Of a stretch of 64,000 nucleotides of DNA, positions 11,484 to 21,536 are shown one piece after another (the stretch's first letter is position 1; every line of letters begins with the position of its first letter). Position numbers and translations under genes: made by a program. Under the pieces are notes generated by a model. That model was not told the origin of the DNA, made no database searches, and saw only the letters and a program-made list of their open reading frames with translations. Source of the stretch: Mixophyes australis (lineage: Eukaryota > Chordata > Amphibia > Anura > Limnodynastidae); the NCBI GenBank assembly GCA_036250195.1, contig JAVHZZ010000011.1, forward strand, positions 57,324,011 to 57,388,010, written 5' to 3'.

Positions 11484-12323
11484 TGTCGAAGTCAGCAAAT
11501 TGGATAAAGTCATTTCAATTAAAATCGAGCAAACTTGGTTGTCTTTGTCTGGAAAGATGCGTACGGTACACTACGGTGTAAAAGGGCACGTTACAACGTA
11601 AGAGGGCGTACGCAGCCACAACACGTGGCACCAACAGTATTTAGTCTTTTTACATACATTCGCACAAACACGCTCACTTGTAAAATAGTACACATTAATG
11701 GTAGTTGCAACACATAGTCATTTATTTTGAAATATAGTAGTATTTATGTTTTATATTAAAGATATATGCATATTAGTGAAATATATGAAACAGGTTGAAG
11801 GAATCATATCATGTGTGGTATCATAATAAACCTCTTAACATTTGCTACTGTTCGGTTCACTCTGCGAAGGAAACGCAGAGTGCATACGCAAGTTATGAAT
11901 GATAGGGAATTATGAACTACTTAAGGCTAGGGAATCTTGGCGGGAAGAGCAGAGCATACCCCCTGGAGAGATGACCCCCTCCCTTGGATTCTTTAGGATG
12001 AACTAGCCAATGATTGACAACCCATTGGACCTTTCTGAAACCTGGACCAATAGAAGCAAGCTATACCATCTCCATTGTATTACTGTATTCCTGTGTGCAT
12101 ATAAGCAGCAGCTTCACATCTAGTGTTCAGGCATCTTGTCCCCAGACTTCAGGATTGAATGACTGTACACTGGATCCAGAGCGCCTGCGATAAGTAACGG
12201 CTGTACTTATTATCACTTCGCTTGAATATAGTATACTACTTTTTGCGAATAAATCTTTGTGCGTTGGAAACACAAATCGAGGTTCGACAATCGTTATTGG
12301 TTAGCGACAATACGCACTTAACA
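11484..12323 (+). repeat. Young ERV 3' LTR
   Basis: 840 bp, TGTCGAAG to TTAACA. It contains the 27 bp missing from the 5' copy and otherwise differs at about six positions. The ORF at 11535-11717 is an LTR chance frame. Confidence 0.92.
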
Positions 12324-12591
12324 CCACCCAGGGGCTAAGACATATGACAATGGACAGAATTAAGGTTATACACTACATTGACACGGCCACAAAGCCAGCT
12401 GCAGAATTGTATTTCTATACCTATGGAAGCTGCTGGTTTTGCTGCAGGAGTCTTGATGTAGAACATGGTGATGCTAGCAGACCGGACGGATACTACAGTA
12501 CACATTTGGGCACTGTGATGAGATCTCTCCCTACATGTTTAAGTAGTGTATAAGCAACTGTTCTACATGTAAGTAAAAGCGAGGACATAGT
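12324..12591 (+). mobile_element. Old ERV segment 2: RT / tether
   Basis: Continuation of segment 1 beyond the young provirus. It aligns with 7155-7615 of the young copy minus an internal deletion of roughly 200 bp. Readable blocks include HGDASRPDGYYS and RSLPTCLSSV. It ends where a LINE tail begins. Confidence 0.75.
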
Positions 12592-12756
12592 GCCCTCCAT
12601 ATTTCTACCCGGAGTTTCTGAAGCATTGGTACTTTGTGTTTTTTGTTCTGTACTGTTTCACCCTGTATGGTCTACTGTTTGTACTATGTACGGCGCTGCG
12701 GAAACCTTGTGGCGCCTAACAAATAAATGATAATATTAATAAATAACAATAATAAG
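12592..12756 (+). mobile_element. LINE 3' tail fragment
   Basis: Short 5'-truncated copy of the same LINE family as 20358-21536. It shares the block running into GTACGGCGCTGCGGAAACC, the GGCGC/GCGCC hairpin and an A/T-rich AATAAT-type tail. No protein is left. Confidence 0.75.
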
Positions 12757-13298
12757 ATGTTAGAACAATTTATTTAAGATGCTTGAATTGGCCATATGGT
12801 AAGTATGTTTTCCAGTTTTTAAAATGATATACAGTATATCTAATGAAAAATCCATATTGTAGTCTGCTGTCTTTTTGTATGTTTGGTTTTAATCTTTTAT
12901 TCTTTAGAAAATGTATGCTATTCAAAAACTGTATTTATATATTACTGAAACCTGCTGTAATTTAAAAAAAGCAAAAACTTTTTATATTTTAAGATGACAA
13001 TCTGATCATAAAATACAATTTCAGAGATACATCAAGTAAATTGCAACAATTGCTCAAATGTTTTCTATAGGAAGAATGTGCAGTCATCTACTATTTGTAC
13101 TTTAAACAAATTAACTGGGTTGAGACAGGGATAAAGGGGGAGGATGGACAACTGTAGAAGGAAGTGTGCCCCTTTTTAGTCGAAGTACTGACAGCTTTAT
13201 ATGCCTTTCAGCTTGGATAGGAGAATATTTTAAATATTCAATTATTACGTGAGATATAGAGAAAATTTATAGAATAAGGTGGATGGCAAGTTGACTCA
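12757..13298. other. AT-rich sequence, no gene seen
   Basis: About 540 bp without an open frame of note or a recognised repeat. It separates old ERV segments 2 and 3 and so must itself be inserted DNA. Confidence 0.4.
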
Positions 13299-13480
13299 GG
13301 GAGTTGCAGAGCCGTAACTTAAAATTCTAGCGCCTGGGGCGAGAAAGTCAAATGCCGCCCCCCTAGCACTCAATTTTAACCAAACAAAACTAAAATATTC
13401 CTAAACTGCGCCCCCCTTCAGCGTTGCGCCCTGGGCGGTCGCCACTATCACACAGCCCTAGTTACGGCCCTGGGGAGTTG
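13299..13480. mobile_element. hAT-type MITE with 8-bp target duplications
   Basis: The element at 13307-13472 (166 bp) has terminal inverted repeats CAGAGCCGTAACT / AGTTACGGCCCTG (one mismatch). It is flanked by perfect GGGAGTTG on both sides (13299-13306 and 13473-13480). The 8-bp duplication and the CAG start are hAT features. There is no coding capacity. Confidence 0.85.
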
Positions 13481-14221
13481 GTTGTACTAATGTCATTATT
13501 ACAGAGTGATGTAGCACATTTATGATGGCCATGAAGCTTTTATACTGTTGATGATTATGCTGGGCATGTTAGGGCTGTGGTGGGCATGAGGCTATTATGT
13601 GGGGCATAGAGCTGTATATGCGGGGCATTGGAATTTATGTAATGAGCTGTAGTACTGTGTGTTGTAGACAACTATGCAAAGTATTTAGGTTTTTTTTACT
13701 TTCTCTGTTATGGTGGACACAGTACATAATAATGTGTGTTTCCTTACAGACCTGCACCACCCCCCTCCCCACTCTGTGCTTGTTTACAATCCTAAAAAGT
13801 AAAACAAAATTACTTACACAGTCCAGAATGGTTGACCGTCTAGGATGAAAAAGAAGATGATTGCTGCAGCCCCTCTGTGTGACATGAGGTCACACCATCA
13901 ACTGACAGGAAGAGGGGGCTGATCATATGTTCAACTGGGAGGAGTCAACTTTGGCCTGCAGTTCCGATCACTGCTGTGTCCTCCCCAGCGTCCCTGCTGC
14001 TGCTACTGTAAACCTGGCATTGACAGGCAGCTGTCAAACGTGGATCGGAGATGAAAGATTGCATTTGACAGCTGCCTGTCACTGCCAGACTTACAGCAGA
14101 AGCAGCAGCAGTAGGGACGCTGTGGAGGACACATCAGTGATGAACAGCTCATCGGTGGCCAGTGGGCCCCCTGGTGAGCCCCAGCCCACCAATATCCACC
14201 GTACCCCCCTTATGATGATCC
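13481..14221. other. Non-coding inserted DNA with a long fold-back
   Basis: No protein recognised. At 13967-14142 two arms of about 75 nt form an imperfect inverted repeat: for example TTGACAGGCAGCTGTCAA near 14018 against TTTGACAGCTGCCTGTCA near 14063, and GTCCCTGCTGCTGCT against AGCAGCAGCAGTAGGGAC. It may be the centre of a non-autonomous DNA transposon. The frame at 13927-14250 is considered chance. Confidence 0.45.
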
Positions 14222-14302
14222 TGTATGTGACACCCTCTTATAAAATGTAAAATGTTATGTTTTATACGGATGGGAGTTGTCATAGACAGACAGACACCTG
14301 TA
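14222..14302 (+). mobile_element. Old ERV segment 3: RNase H start
   Basis: About 80 bp matching 7909-7990 of the young provirus (the DNA for FYTDGSCHRQ is still recognisable near 14255-14290). It is cut off by Tc1 at a TA. Confidence 0.75.
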
Positions 14303-15666
14303 CAGTCATGGCCAAAAGTTTTGAGAATGACACAAATATTATTTTTCACAAAGTCTGCTGCCTCAGTTTTAATGAGGACAATTTGCATATGCTCCAGATC
14401 ACTCTGTCATGCTGATTGAGTTAGAATAACAGACTGGAATCTTTAAAGGAGGGTGGTGCTTGAAATCATTGTTCTTCCTCTGTTAACCATGGTTATCTGC
14501 AAGGAAACACATGCAGTCATCATTGCTTTTCACAAAAAGGGCTTCTCAGGCAAGGATATTGCTGCTAGTAAGATTACACCTAAATCAACCATTTATCGGA
14601 TCATCGTGAACTTCAAGGAGAGGTTCAATAGTTGTTAAGAAGGCTTTAGAGTGCCCAAGAATGTCCAGCAAGCACCAGGAAGGTCTCCTAAAGTTGATTC
14701 AACTGTGGGATCGGGACACCAGCAGTGCAAAGCTTGCTCAGGAATGGCAGCAGGCAGGTGTGAGTGCATCTGCACGCACAGTTAGGTGAAGACTTTTGGA
14801 GGATGGCTTGGTGTCAAGAAGGCCAGCAAAGAGGCCACAACTCTCCAAGAAAAACATCAGGGATATTCTGTACAGGGATTGGAATGCTGAGGACTGGGAT
14901 AAAATCATTTTCTTTGATGAATCCCCTTTCAGATTGTTTAGGGGAATCTGGAAAAACGTTTGTCTGGAGAAGGAAATGTGAGTGCTACCATCAGTCCTGT
15001 GTCATGCCAACAGTAAAGCATCCTGATAATATTCAATTGAGGGGTTGCTTCTCAGCCAAGGGAGTGGACTCACTCACAATTTTGCCTAAGAACACAGCCA
15101 TGAGTAAAGAATGTTACCAAAATATCCTCCAAGAGGCAACTTCTCTCAACCATCCAAGAACAGTTTGGTGACGAACAATGCCTTTTACAGCATGATGGAG
15201 CACCTTGCCATAATGCAAAAGTGATAATTAAGTGGCTCGGCGATTAACACATCGAAATTTTGGATCCATGGCCAGGAAACTCCCCAGATCTTAATCCCAT
15301 TGAGAACTTGTCGTCAATCTTCAAGAGGCAGGTGGACAAACAAAATCCCACAAACTCTGACTAACTTCAAGCATTGATTAGGCAAGAATGGTTGGCCATC
15401 AGTCAGTTTGTGGTCCAGAAGTTAATTGACAGCATGCCAGGGCGAATTGCAGAGGTGTTCAAAAAGAAGGCTCAACACTGAAAATATTTACTCTTTACAT
15501 AAACTTAATGTAATTGTCAATAAATGCCTTTGACACTTATGAAATGCTTGTAATTTTACTTCAGTATTCCATAGCAACATCTGACAAAAAGGTCTAAAAA
15601 CACTGAAGCAGCAAACTTTGTGAAAACCAATACTTGTGTCGTTCTCAAAACTTTTGGCCATGACTG
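14303..15666 (+). mobile_element. Tc1/mariner-family transposon, decayed
   Basis: It begins CAGTCATGGCCAAAAGTTTT directly after TA (14301-14302) and ends with the reverse complement, AAAACTTTTGGCCATGACTG, at 15647-15666. The inner TIR sequence with TGACACAAATATT is of a Tc1 type widespread in fish, frogs and lampreys. It sits in the RNase H of the old ERV, which resumes at 15667. The expected TA on the right is missing: CTGTA between two CTG copies appears lost. Confidence 0.9.
14487..15483 (+). pseudogene. Tc1 transposase, broken
   Basis: A DD34E-type transposase in three frames. The N-terminal helix-turn-helix begins with MVICKETHAVIIAFHKKGFS and has STIYRII (about 14487-14635). The catalytic Asp is in IIFFDESPF (about 14905-14931), the second in LQHDGAPCHNAK (about 15190-15225), and Glu in DPWPGNSPDLNPIENL (about 15262-15309). 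The end, MPGRIAEVFKKKAQH, stops at about 15481-15483. Many stops and frameshifts make it inactive. Length and motif order fit Tc1 (about 340 residues). Confidence 0.88.
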
Positions 15667-17289
15667 GTCATACTGTTATAGATGACAAAAGTGCTATCAA
15701 AGCTGAACCCCTTGGCCCACCTCACTTAGCCTAAGTAGTTGAACACATAAGATAGAGAAGGGCATGTGAGTTGGTAGAGCTTAAATCAGTTAAACTATAC
15801 ACTGACTCTAGGTACGCTCTTAGGATAGTGCATGCTCTATGCCATCTTAGGAAGTTTATGACAGTGGCAGGAACACCAGTAGCGCACTCACATCACATAA
15901 AAGGACTTCTGATAGTGCTACAACTATCCAAGGAAGTAGCCATTTTCAAGTATATAGCACCTACATATGACAGGGACTCCATATCATTTGATAATGACAG
16001 AGCAGATGAGGCTACTAAGAGAGCAGCAGACTCGCTCGTTAAAAACAAATGTGACCAAATTAATGACTTTTGAAGCTCTCAGGGTACATAAATTGATAGA
16101 AATGCAAGATTTGTGTCCCCTACAGTAAAAATTCTCTGGAAGTCGAAGGGATGTGGTCAAGAGTCCTCTGGACTCTGGAAAGATGAACATGGTAGGTCAG
16201 TAGTGCCCAAAGTATACCTTCCGAGCTTAGCAGAGGCGATACATGGTCTGACACACATGGAGAAGGCAAAGTCTTTTCTTGCTTGTCTGAGAAAGAACAC
16301 AGGAAGAGCGATACCAACAGAGTCATCCCACATTCCTCCTACAGATGGACCTTTCTGATTCAAACAAATCGACTTCAGTCAATTACCACCCTGCAGGAAT
16401 CTCAAGTATGTATTAGTATTTATTCTCTAACTGGGTAGAGGCTTATTCAGCTGGTTCTAATATTGCTGTTTCTTACTGTTAAGAAAATCTTTCAGGATTT
16501 TGTTTGTAACTTCGGTATCCCCAAAATCATTAAAAGTGATCGTGGTGCACATTTTTCTGGGAATGTTTTTCAACATATGTCTAAGCTGATGGGTATTGAT
16601 ATTGATACACTCCTATAGGCCACAAGCCAGTAGGGAAGTACAGAGTGTATATGGTATCATTAAGAACAAAGATGATGGCTGAAACTGGATTGGCATGGCC
16701 GAAAACATTGCCACTAGTACTCCACAGCATTAGAACAACTTAGACTGCCTCTTAACCTGTCATCAACTTTTAATTTTTTACTTTTTTGGCAGACAACCTC
16801 ACTTAATAGTAGATCCCCAATATCTTATAAAGAGAAGCAGAAAGTTGAGACAGCAACATAGGAATTTTAAAATACTGTCTCTTGATATGCTAGACACTAA
16901 CTGTCATGGTGTTGGACTGAGGAAATATGTTATGAACTGCAATTTCCTATGCTCGAGTTGTTTAACAGACAGGGGGCAAGGCCCGTACCTCTGCAAGTAG
17001 CAGAAAAAGACATTTGGATCCATCCCACCCACTGCAGAAAAGTCAACAATCCAGAGAAGGATTGAGATAAGGCAGAGGTTGACACTACAACCCTGTCACT
17101 CGTGAATCTGTTCCATGATACTTAGAACAGTAGTTAATAACATTCTAAGCCAAAGATTTCGCAAAGGACTACTTTCCCATCATGGAGCGACAGTCATTAT
17201 GTTTTTCTCTCTCCAGTATTGTTTTTTTTTTTATCATCCTTATTTTTGTTAGGACAATCTATTTTTGCAGTGGTGTTAAGGAGATAGCG
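15667..17289 (+). mobile_element. pol: Old ERV segment 4: RNase H, integrase, env start
   Basis: Continues segment 3 after Tc1. It aligns with 7998-9745 of the young provirus: RNase H blocks YTDSRYALR (about 15800) and DNDRADEATKRAA (about 15991-16030); integrase blocks KSFLACLRKN (about 16270), KSDRGAHF (about 16533-16555) and the QASG-like region (about 16625); and a degraded GPY end near 16980. ATGGAGCG at about 17181 corresponds to the env start. It carries many stops and indels. Confidence 0.8.
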
Positions 17290-17365
17290 TATCAGACGCC
17301 GTCCCTGCGCCTCCTCGTTAGGCAGGGACGGGCGTCTTCTTCCGGCTGAGCGCCCCGTTGCCAAG
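17290..17365 (+). repeat. Gypsy C 5' LTR stub
   Basis: 76 bp identical to the start of the 3' LTR at 19760-19835, up to the shared GCCAAG where the sequence switches to RT coding (ATCTTTACTAAACTAGACC). It contains the palindromic GTCCCTGCGCCTCCTC... GGCAGGGAC stem. Confidence 0.85.
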
Positions 17366-19669
17366 ATCTTTACTAAACTAGACCTGCGGGGGGCGTACAA
17401 TCTAATTCGTATACGCTCTGGAGACGAGTGGAAGACCGCTTTCTGTACTAAAGAGGGTCATTTTGAGTATCTAGTGATGCCCTTCGGACTGTGCAACGCC
17501 CCTGCTGTTTTCCAGTCTTTTATTAATGAGATTTTTCAAGACCTCCTCTACATCTCTGTAGTAGCTTACCTAGACGACATCTTAATCTTCTCATCAGACT
17601 TGGCCAGCCATTTTGGTCATGTAAGAGAGGTCCTATCTCGCTTACGAGCCAATAAGCTTTACTGCAAACTCAAGAAATGTGTTTTTGAGATGCCACAGAT
17701 TCCCTTCCTGGGTTACATTGTGTCGGGGGCCGGTCTGCAGATGGATCCTGTGAAGTTATCTGAGATGCTCAAGTGGTCTAGACTGATGGGACTGAAAGCT
17801 AATCAGAGATTTATTGGCTTCGCCAACTATTACCAACAGTTCATACCACAATTTTCCTCCATCATCACGTCCATTACCGCTCTGATCAGAAAATCAGCTA
17901 ATCCTCAGGATTGGTCCCCGGAGGCTGTCTCCGCCTTTGAAGTCCTCAAGAAAGCCTTCTCGTCTGCTTCCGTGCTTGCTCAGCCTGATCAGAACAAACC
18001 ATTCCTGGTCGAAGTTGATGCTTCTGCAGTGGGTGTCGGGCAGTTCTGTTGCAAGAGTCTATTTCTGGGAAACTATTACCCTGCGGTTTCTTCTCTAGGA
18101 GGTTCTCCCCCTCTGAGTCTAACTTCGGCATTGGGGATAAAGAATTACTCGCAGTGAAGTCTGCGCTTGAGGAATGGCGTCATCTTCTGGAGGGTGCTCA
18201 CTACCTGGTTACGGTCTTTACCGATCATAAAAACCTCATCTACCTTCGGGATGCCCGGTGCCTAAATCCCCGTCAAGCCAGATGGTCCTCATTTTTTGCT
18301 CGGTTCGATCTAATACTCACCTACCGTGCTGGTCCTCTGAATTCCAAGACTGATGCTCTTTCTCGTTCTTTTGATATCTCCTACACTCCACCTACTGTTG
18401 AACCTCCACTGGTCTTAGAGACTTCATGTATTGTGGCTATCACTCGTACACCCCCTGTCGGTTGTTCCTTCCTGGAACCACACCTACGCCTGAAGGCGCT
18501 TCGTTGGGCACATGCCTCAAAGATCGCTGGTCATGCCGGTACAGAGAAGACCCTCTCGCTGCTTTCTCTGCATTATTGGTGGCCAACTGTCCGCACAGAT
18601 GTTCGGGAGTTCGTAGCCTCGTGCCCAGAATAAAGTACCTAGGCAACTTCCCGCAGGACTGTTACAACCTCTTCCAATTCCTGATCATCCATGGTCTAGC
18701 ATCTCGATGGACTTCATCACTGATTTGCCACCCAGCTGTGGCTTCAACACCATTTGGGTCAAAGTCAACAGGATTTTGTTTGTAACTTCGGTATCCCCAA
18801 AATCATTAAAAGTGATTGTGGTGCACATTTTTCTTCCATCTGCATCCAAATTAGCATAAATGTTTATTAAAGAAATTTTTCATCTCCACGGTTGTCCTCT
18901 GGAAATAATCTCTGACCGTGGCGTCCAGTTCATTTCCCGCTTCTGGAGAGCTTTCTGCAATGATCTAGGTATTGGCCTTAAATTCTCCTCTGGGTATCAC
19001 CCACAAACTAATGGCCAGACGGAGCGGATAAATCAAGACTTAGAGTCATTTCTACGCTGCTTTTCCTCACACAACCAGTCCAATTGGAGTCTTCTGCTGC
19101 CTTAGGCTGAATTTGCCCACAACAACCATAGACATTCTTCTTCTGGATATTCTCCCTTCTTCACTGTGTATCCTATTCTTCCCACGTTCTCTTCCCCACC
19201 TCCCACGGTTCCTGCCGCCCATGCTATGACTCAAGATATGGCTAAACTATGGGTTTCCACTAAGCAGAACCTTCTCAAATCTGGACATCATTATAAGTCT
19301 TCCGCTGATCACCATAGAAGATTGGTGCCGGCTCTCCAGGTGGGGGACAAAGTGTGGTTGTCCACTCTGAATCTGAAACTACGGGTCCACTCCATGAAAC
19401 TGGCACCTCGCTTTATTGGACCTTTTTCGGTGACTCAAGTAATTAATCCAGTTACTGTTAGACTCCAACTCCCTCCTGCGCTGAAGATCCATAACACCTT
19501 CCATATCTCCCTGCTTAAACCTCTGGTATTCAACAAATTTTTTCATACCACCTCTGTTCCTCAAGCCATTCCAACTACTATGGGCGATGAATATGAGGTC
19601 AGTCTAGTCCTTGCTGAACGCAAATTCCGAGGACGTTTCCAGTACCTGGTACACTGGAGGGGTTTTTAA
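17366..19669 (+). pseudogene. pol: Gypsy C RT-RNase H-integrase-chromodomain
   Basis: RT reads from KLDLRGAYNLIRIRSGDEW, through MPFGLCNAPAVFQ (about 17477-17515) and YLDDILIFS (about 17566-17592). RNase H contains FTDHKNLIYL (about 18220) after a frameshift near 18045. Integrase has the HH-CC region (HAGTEKTLSLLSLHYWWP), then a foreign 66-bp patch at 18769-18834, then ISDRGVQF (about 18910) and [13 protein letters not shown] (about 18998-19036). A chromodomain closes it (EYEVSLVLAERKF... YLVHWRGF, about 19590-19669). Frameshifts and stops (for example TAG at about 19104) make it inactive. The chromodomain places it among vertebrate chromoviruses. Confidence 0.85.
18769..18834 (+). other. ERV integrase patch inside Gypsy integrase
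   Basis: 66 bp match 16493-16558 of the old ERV at 65 of 66 positions (the one change is CG to TG). The patch begins at shared CAGG and ends at shared GCACATTTTT, where both integrases encode Ala-His-Phe. It is not part of any Gypsy integrase and replaces its own sequence there. Confidence 0.85.
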
Positions 19670-19759
19670 AGAAGATTTGTATGCCCCAAGACTGTTAGCC
19701 GCCTTCCTTAAGCGACGCTCAGTACCTGATGTTTCCCCTAATTGTGAAGAGGAGGGTAC

Positions 19760-20357
19760 TATCAGACGCCGTCCCTGCGCCTCCTCGTTAGGCAGGGACG
19801 GGCGTCTTCTTCCGGCTGAGCGCCCCGTTGCCAAGCAACGGGGACGCTTCTTCCGGCGGCGTGGTGCGCATGTGCGCCCATCACCATAGCAACGGGACGC
19901 GCTGCTGGACTTCCTGTCAGCAGTAGCGCGTCTGACCGCCAACCCACTGCCCACCAATGAGGGCTGGCCACTTCCTTTAAATACCCTGCTCTGACACCAC
20001 TAGGGTGCCAAAGCAACTAGTTATCTAGCCTCCAGCATTCCAGCTTCATATATAGAGCTATCCATATTGCCTGACTACTCCTGTTACCGACCCGGCTTCC
20101 TCTGACCTTGCTTTTGGATCTCCCTTTTGTCCTGCACTGTATTCTCCGGTTTGACCTCGGCCTGTTGACTCCTCTTCGCCTACTGATTCGGTACCTTATC
20201 TGCCCGCTTAATTCCTGACTCTGCCTGTACGACCACGAATATCTCCGCCATCTCGCAAGTAGCTACCTGGGAGGGCCGCGACCTGCACGTCGTTTGCCGC
20301 AAGGTCCAAACCTCCTTGCTGGGGTCCCTGGTGAATACCGGCGGCGTGTTAGATTCC
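19760..20357 (+). repeat. Gypsy C 3' LTR, 3' end missing
   Basis: It follows the purine-rich GAAGAGGAGGG (19747-19757). It is GC-rich in its first third, has a TTTAAATA TATA-like box near 19975, and ends in a block resembling the LTR ends of Gypsy A (CTCCTTGC... CCCTGGTGAA... GTTAGA). A LINE tail interrupts it at about 20358. Confidence 0.75.
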
Positions 20358-21536
20358 GCGCCTCCTTGTGTAGTTATTATTATTATTATTATTATCCTTT
20401 ATTTGTTAGGCGCCACAAGGTTTCCGCGGCGCCGTACACAGTACAAAGCAGTCGACTATACAGGGTGGAACAGTACAAAACAATAAACAAAAATACCAAT
20501 ACTTCAGAAACTCCAGGCAGGCTGATGCAAAAAACGGACCAGAAGAACAGGTAGGGAGACATGAGGAAAGAGGGCCCTGCTCAAGTGAGCTTACATCCTA
20601 AGGGAGGGAGAACAGAACAGGCACAGGGGGAGCCAGATAAGGTAAGGGGGAGAGCGAGTTGAGAGCGAGAGGTGGAGTTATGTGGATGGTTGGTATGCTT
20701 TGAGGAAGAGGTGGGTTTTCAGCGCACGTTTGAAGGAGCACAGAGTAGGAGAGAGGCGGATGGAACGAGGGAGTTCATTCCAGTGAAGGGGGGCAGCGCG
20801 GGAAAAGTCTTGTATTCTAGAGTGGGAAGAGGTGATAAGAGTTGAGGAGAGGCGTCGATCGTTGGCCCAGCGCAGGGAGCGGGCAGGAGTGTGAATGGAG
20901 AGGAGGCTAGAGATATAAGGGTCAGTAGAGTTGGAGAGAGCCTTGTAAGTGGTGGTGAGGAGTTTGAAAAGGATTCTGTAGGGGAAGGGGAGCCAGTGTA
21001 AGGCAAGGCAGAGAGGGGAGGCAGAGGAGGAGCGGCGTGAGAGGAAGATGAGTCTCGCGGCCGAATTGAGTATAGAGCGGAGGGGGGAGAGATGGGAGTG
21101 GGGGAGGCCGGTGAGGAGGAGGTTGCAGTAATCCAGGCGGGAGATGATGAGTGCGTGGATGATAGTCTTAGTGGCATCCTGAGAGAGAAAGGGACGGATG
21201 CGGGCGATGTTGCGTAGTTGGAAGCGACAGGCTTGGGCAAGGGCATGAATATAGAGGGCAAAAGAGAGAGAGGAGTCAAGGGTGACACCCAAGCAGCGGA
21301 GTTGGGTGACAGAGGAGATGGTGGTGTTGTTGACAACAATAGAGAGGTCGTGGCGGGATGGGAGTCTGGACGGAGGAAAGACAATGAATTCCGTCTTAGA
21401 GATATTGATTTTGAGAAAACGCTCGGACATCCAGGAGGAGATGGCGGAGAGGCAGTCAGATAACGAGAGAGGAGGGTAGAAGAAAGATCAGGAGAAGAGG
21501 CCAATACTTGCAGGTGCTGATACCTCCTCCATGACA
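20358..21536 (-). mobile_element. LINE (same family as 1-1106)
   Basis: 5'-truncated at 21536. It ends at its left with a TTA-type microsatellite and the GGCGCC hairpin (20405-20440). It lies between Gypsy C and segment 5 of the old ERV. Confidence 0.85.
20678..21430 (-). pseudogene. LINE reverse transcriptase, C-terminal 250 residues
   Basis: An open minus-strand frame without internal stops, truncated at its 5' side with the element. It contains FLKINISKTEFIVFPP, CLGVTLDSSLSF, SRLDYCNLLLTGLP, NSAARLIFLSRR, LHWLPFPYRILFK, HWNELPRSIR and FKRALKTHLFLKAY at its end. The catalytic YxDD part is missing, so it cannot act alone. It is better preserved than the plus-strand copy at 2-655. Confidence 0.85.

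Larger units (their letters stand above)
2555..12323 (+). mobile_element. Young gamma-like ERV provirus, nearly complete
   Basis: A 9.77-kb provirus with the order LTR, tRNA-Pro-like primer site, leader, gag, pro-pol, env, polypurine tract, LTR. The LTRs start TG and end CA. Flanking 4-mers are CCGC (2551-2554) and CCAC (12324-12327), possibly a 4-bp target duplication with one change. The single Cys-His box in gag, the UAG between gag and pol in one frame, the YVDD RT, the integrase GPY/F-like tail and the Cys-rich TM all point to class I (gamma/epsilon-like). Each gene has a few frameshifts or stops, so I judge it defective. The LTRs differ by only about six substitutions plus a 27-bp indel, so it is recent. 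Confidence 0.9.
17290..20357 (+). mobile_element. Ty3/Gypsy chromovirus 'C', internally deleted
   Basis: It begins with the first 76 bp of its LTR (17290-17365), which jumps straight into RT. Internal pol runs to about 19670, and a 3' LTR starts at 19760 and is cut by a LINE at 20358. gag and protease are gone. It sits in the env start of the old ERV. The LTR starts TATCAG, probably a decayed TGTCAG. Confidence 0.85.
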
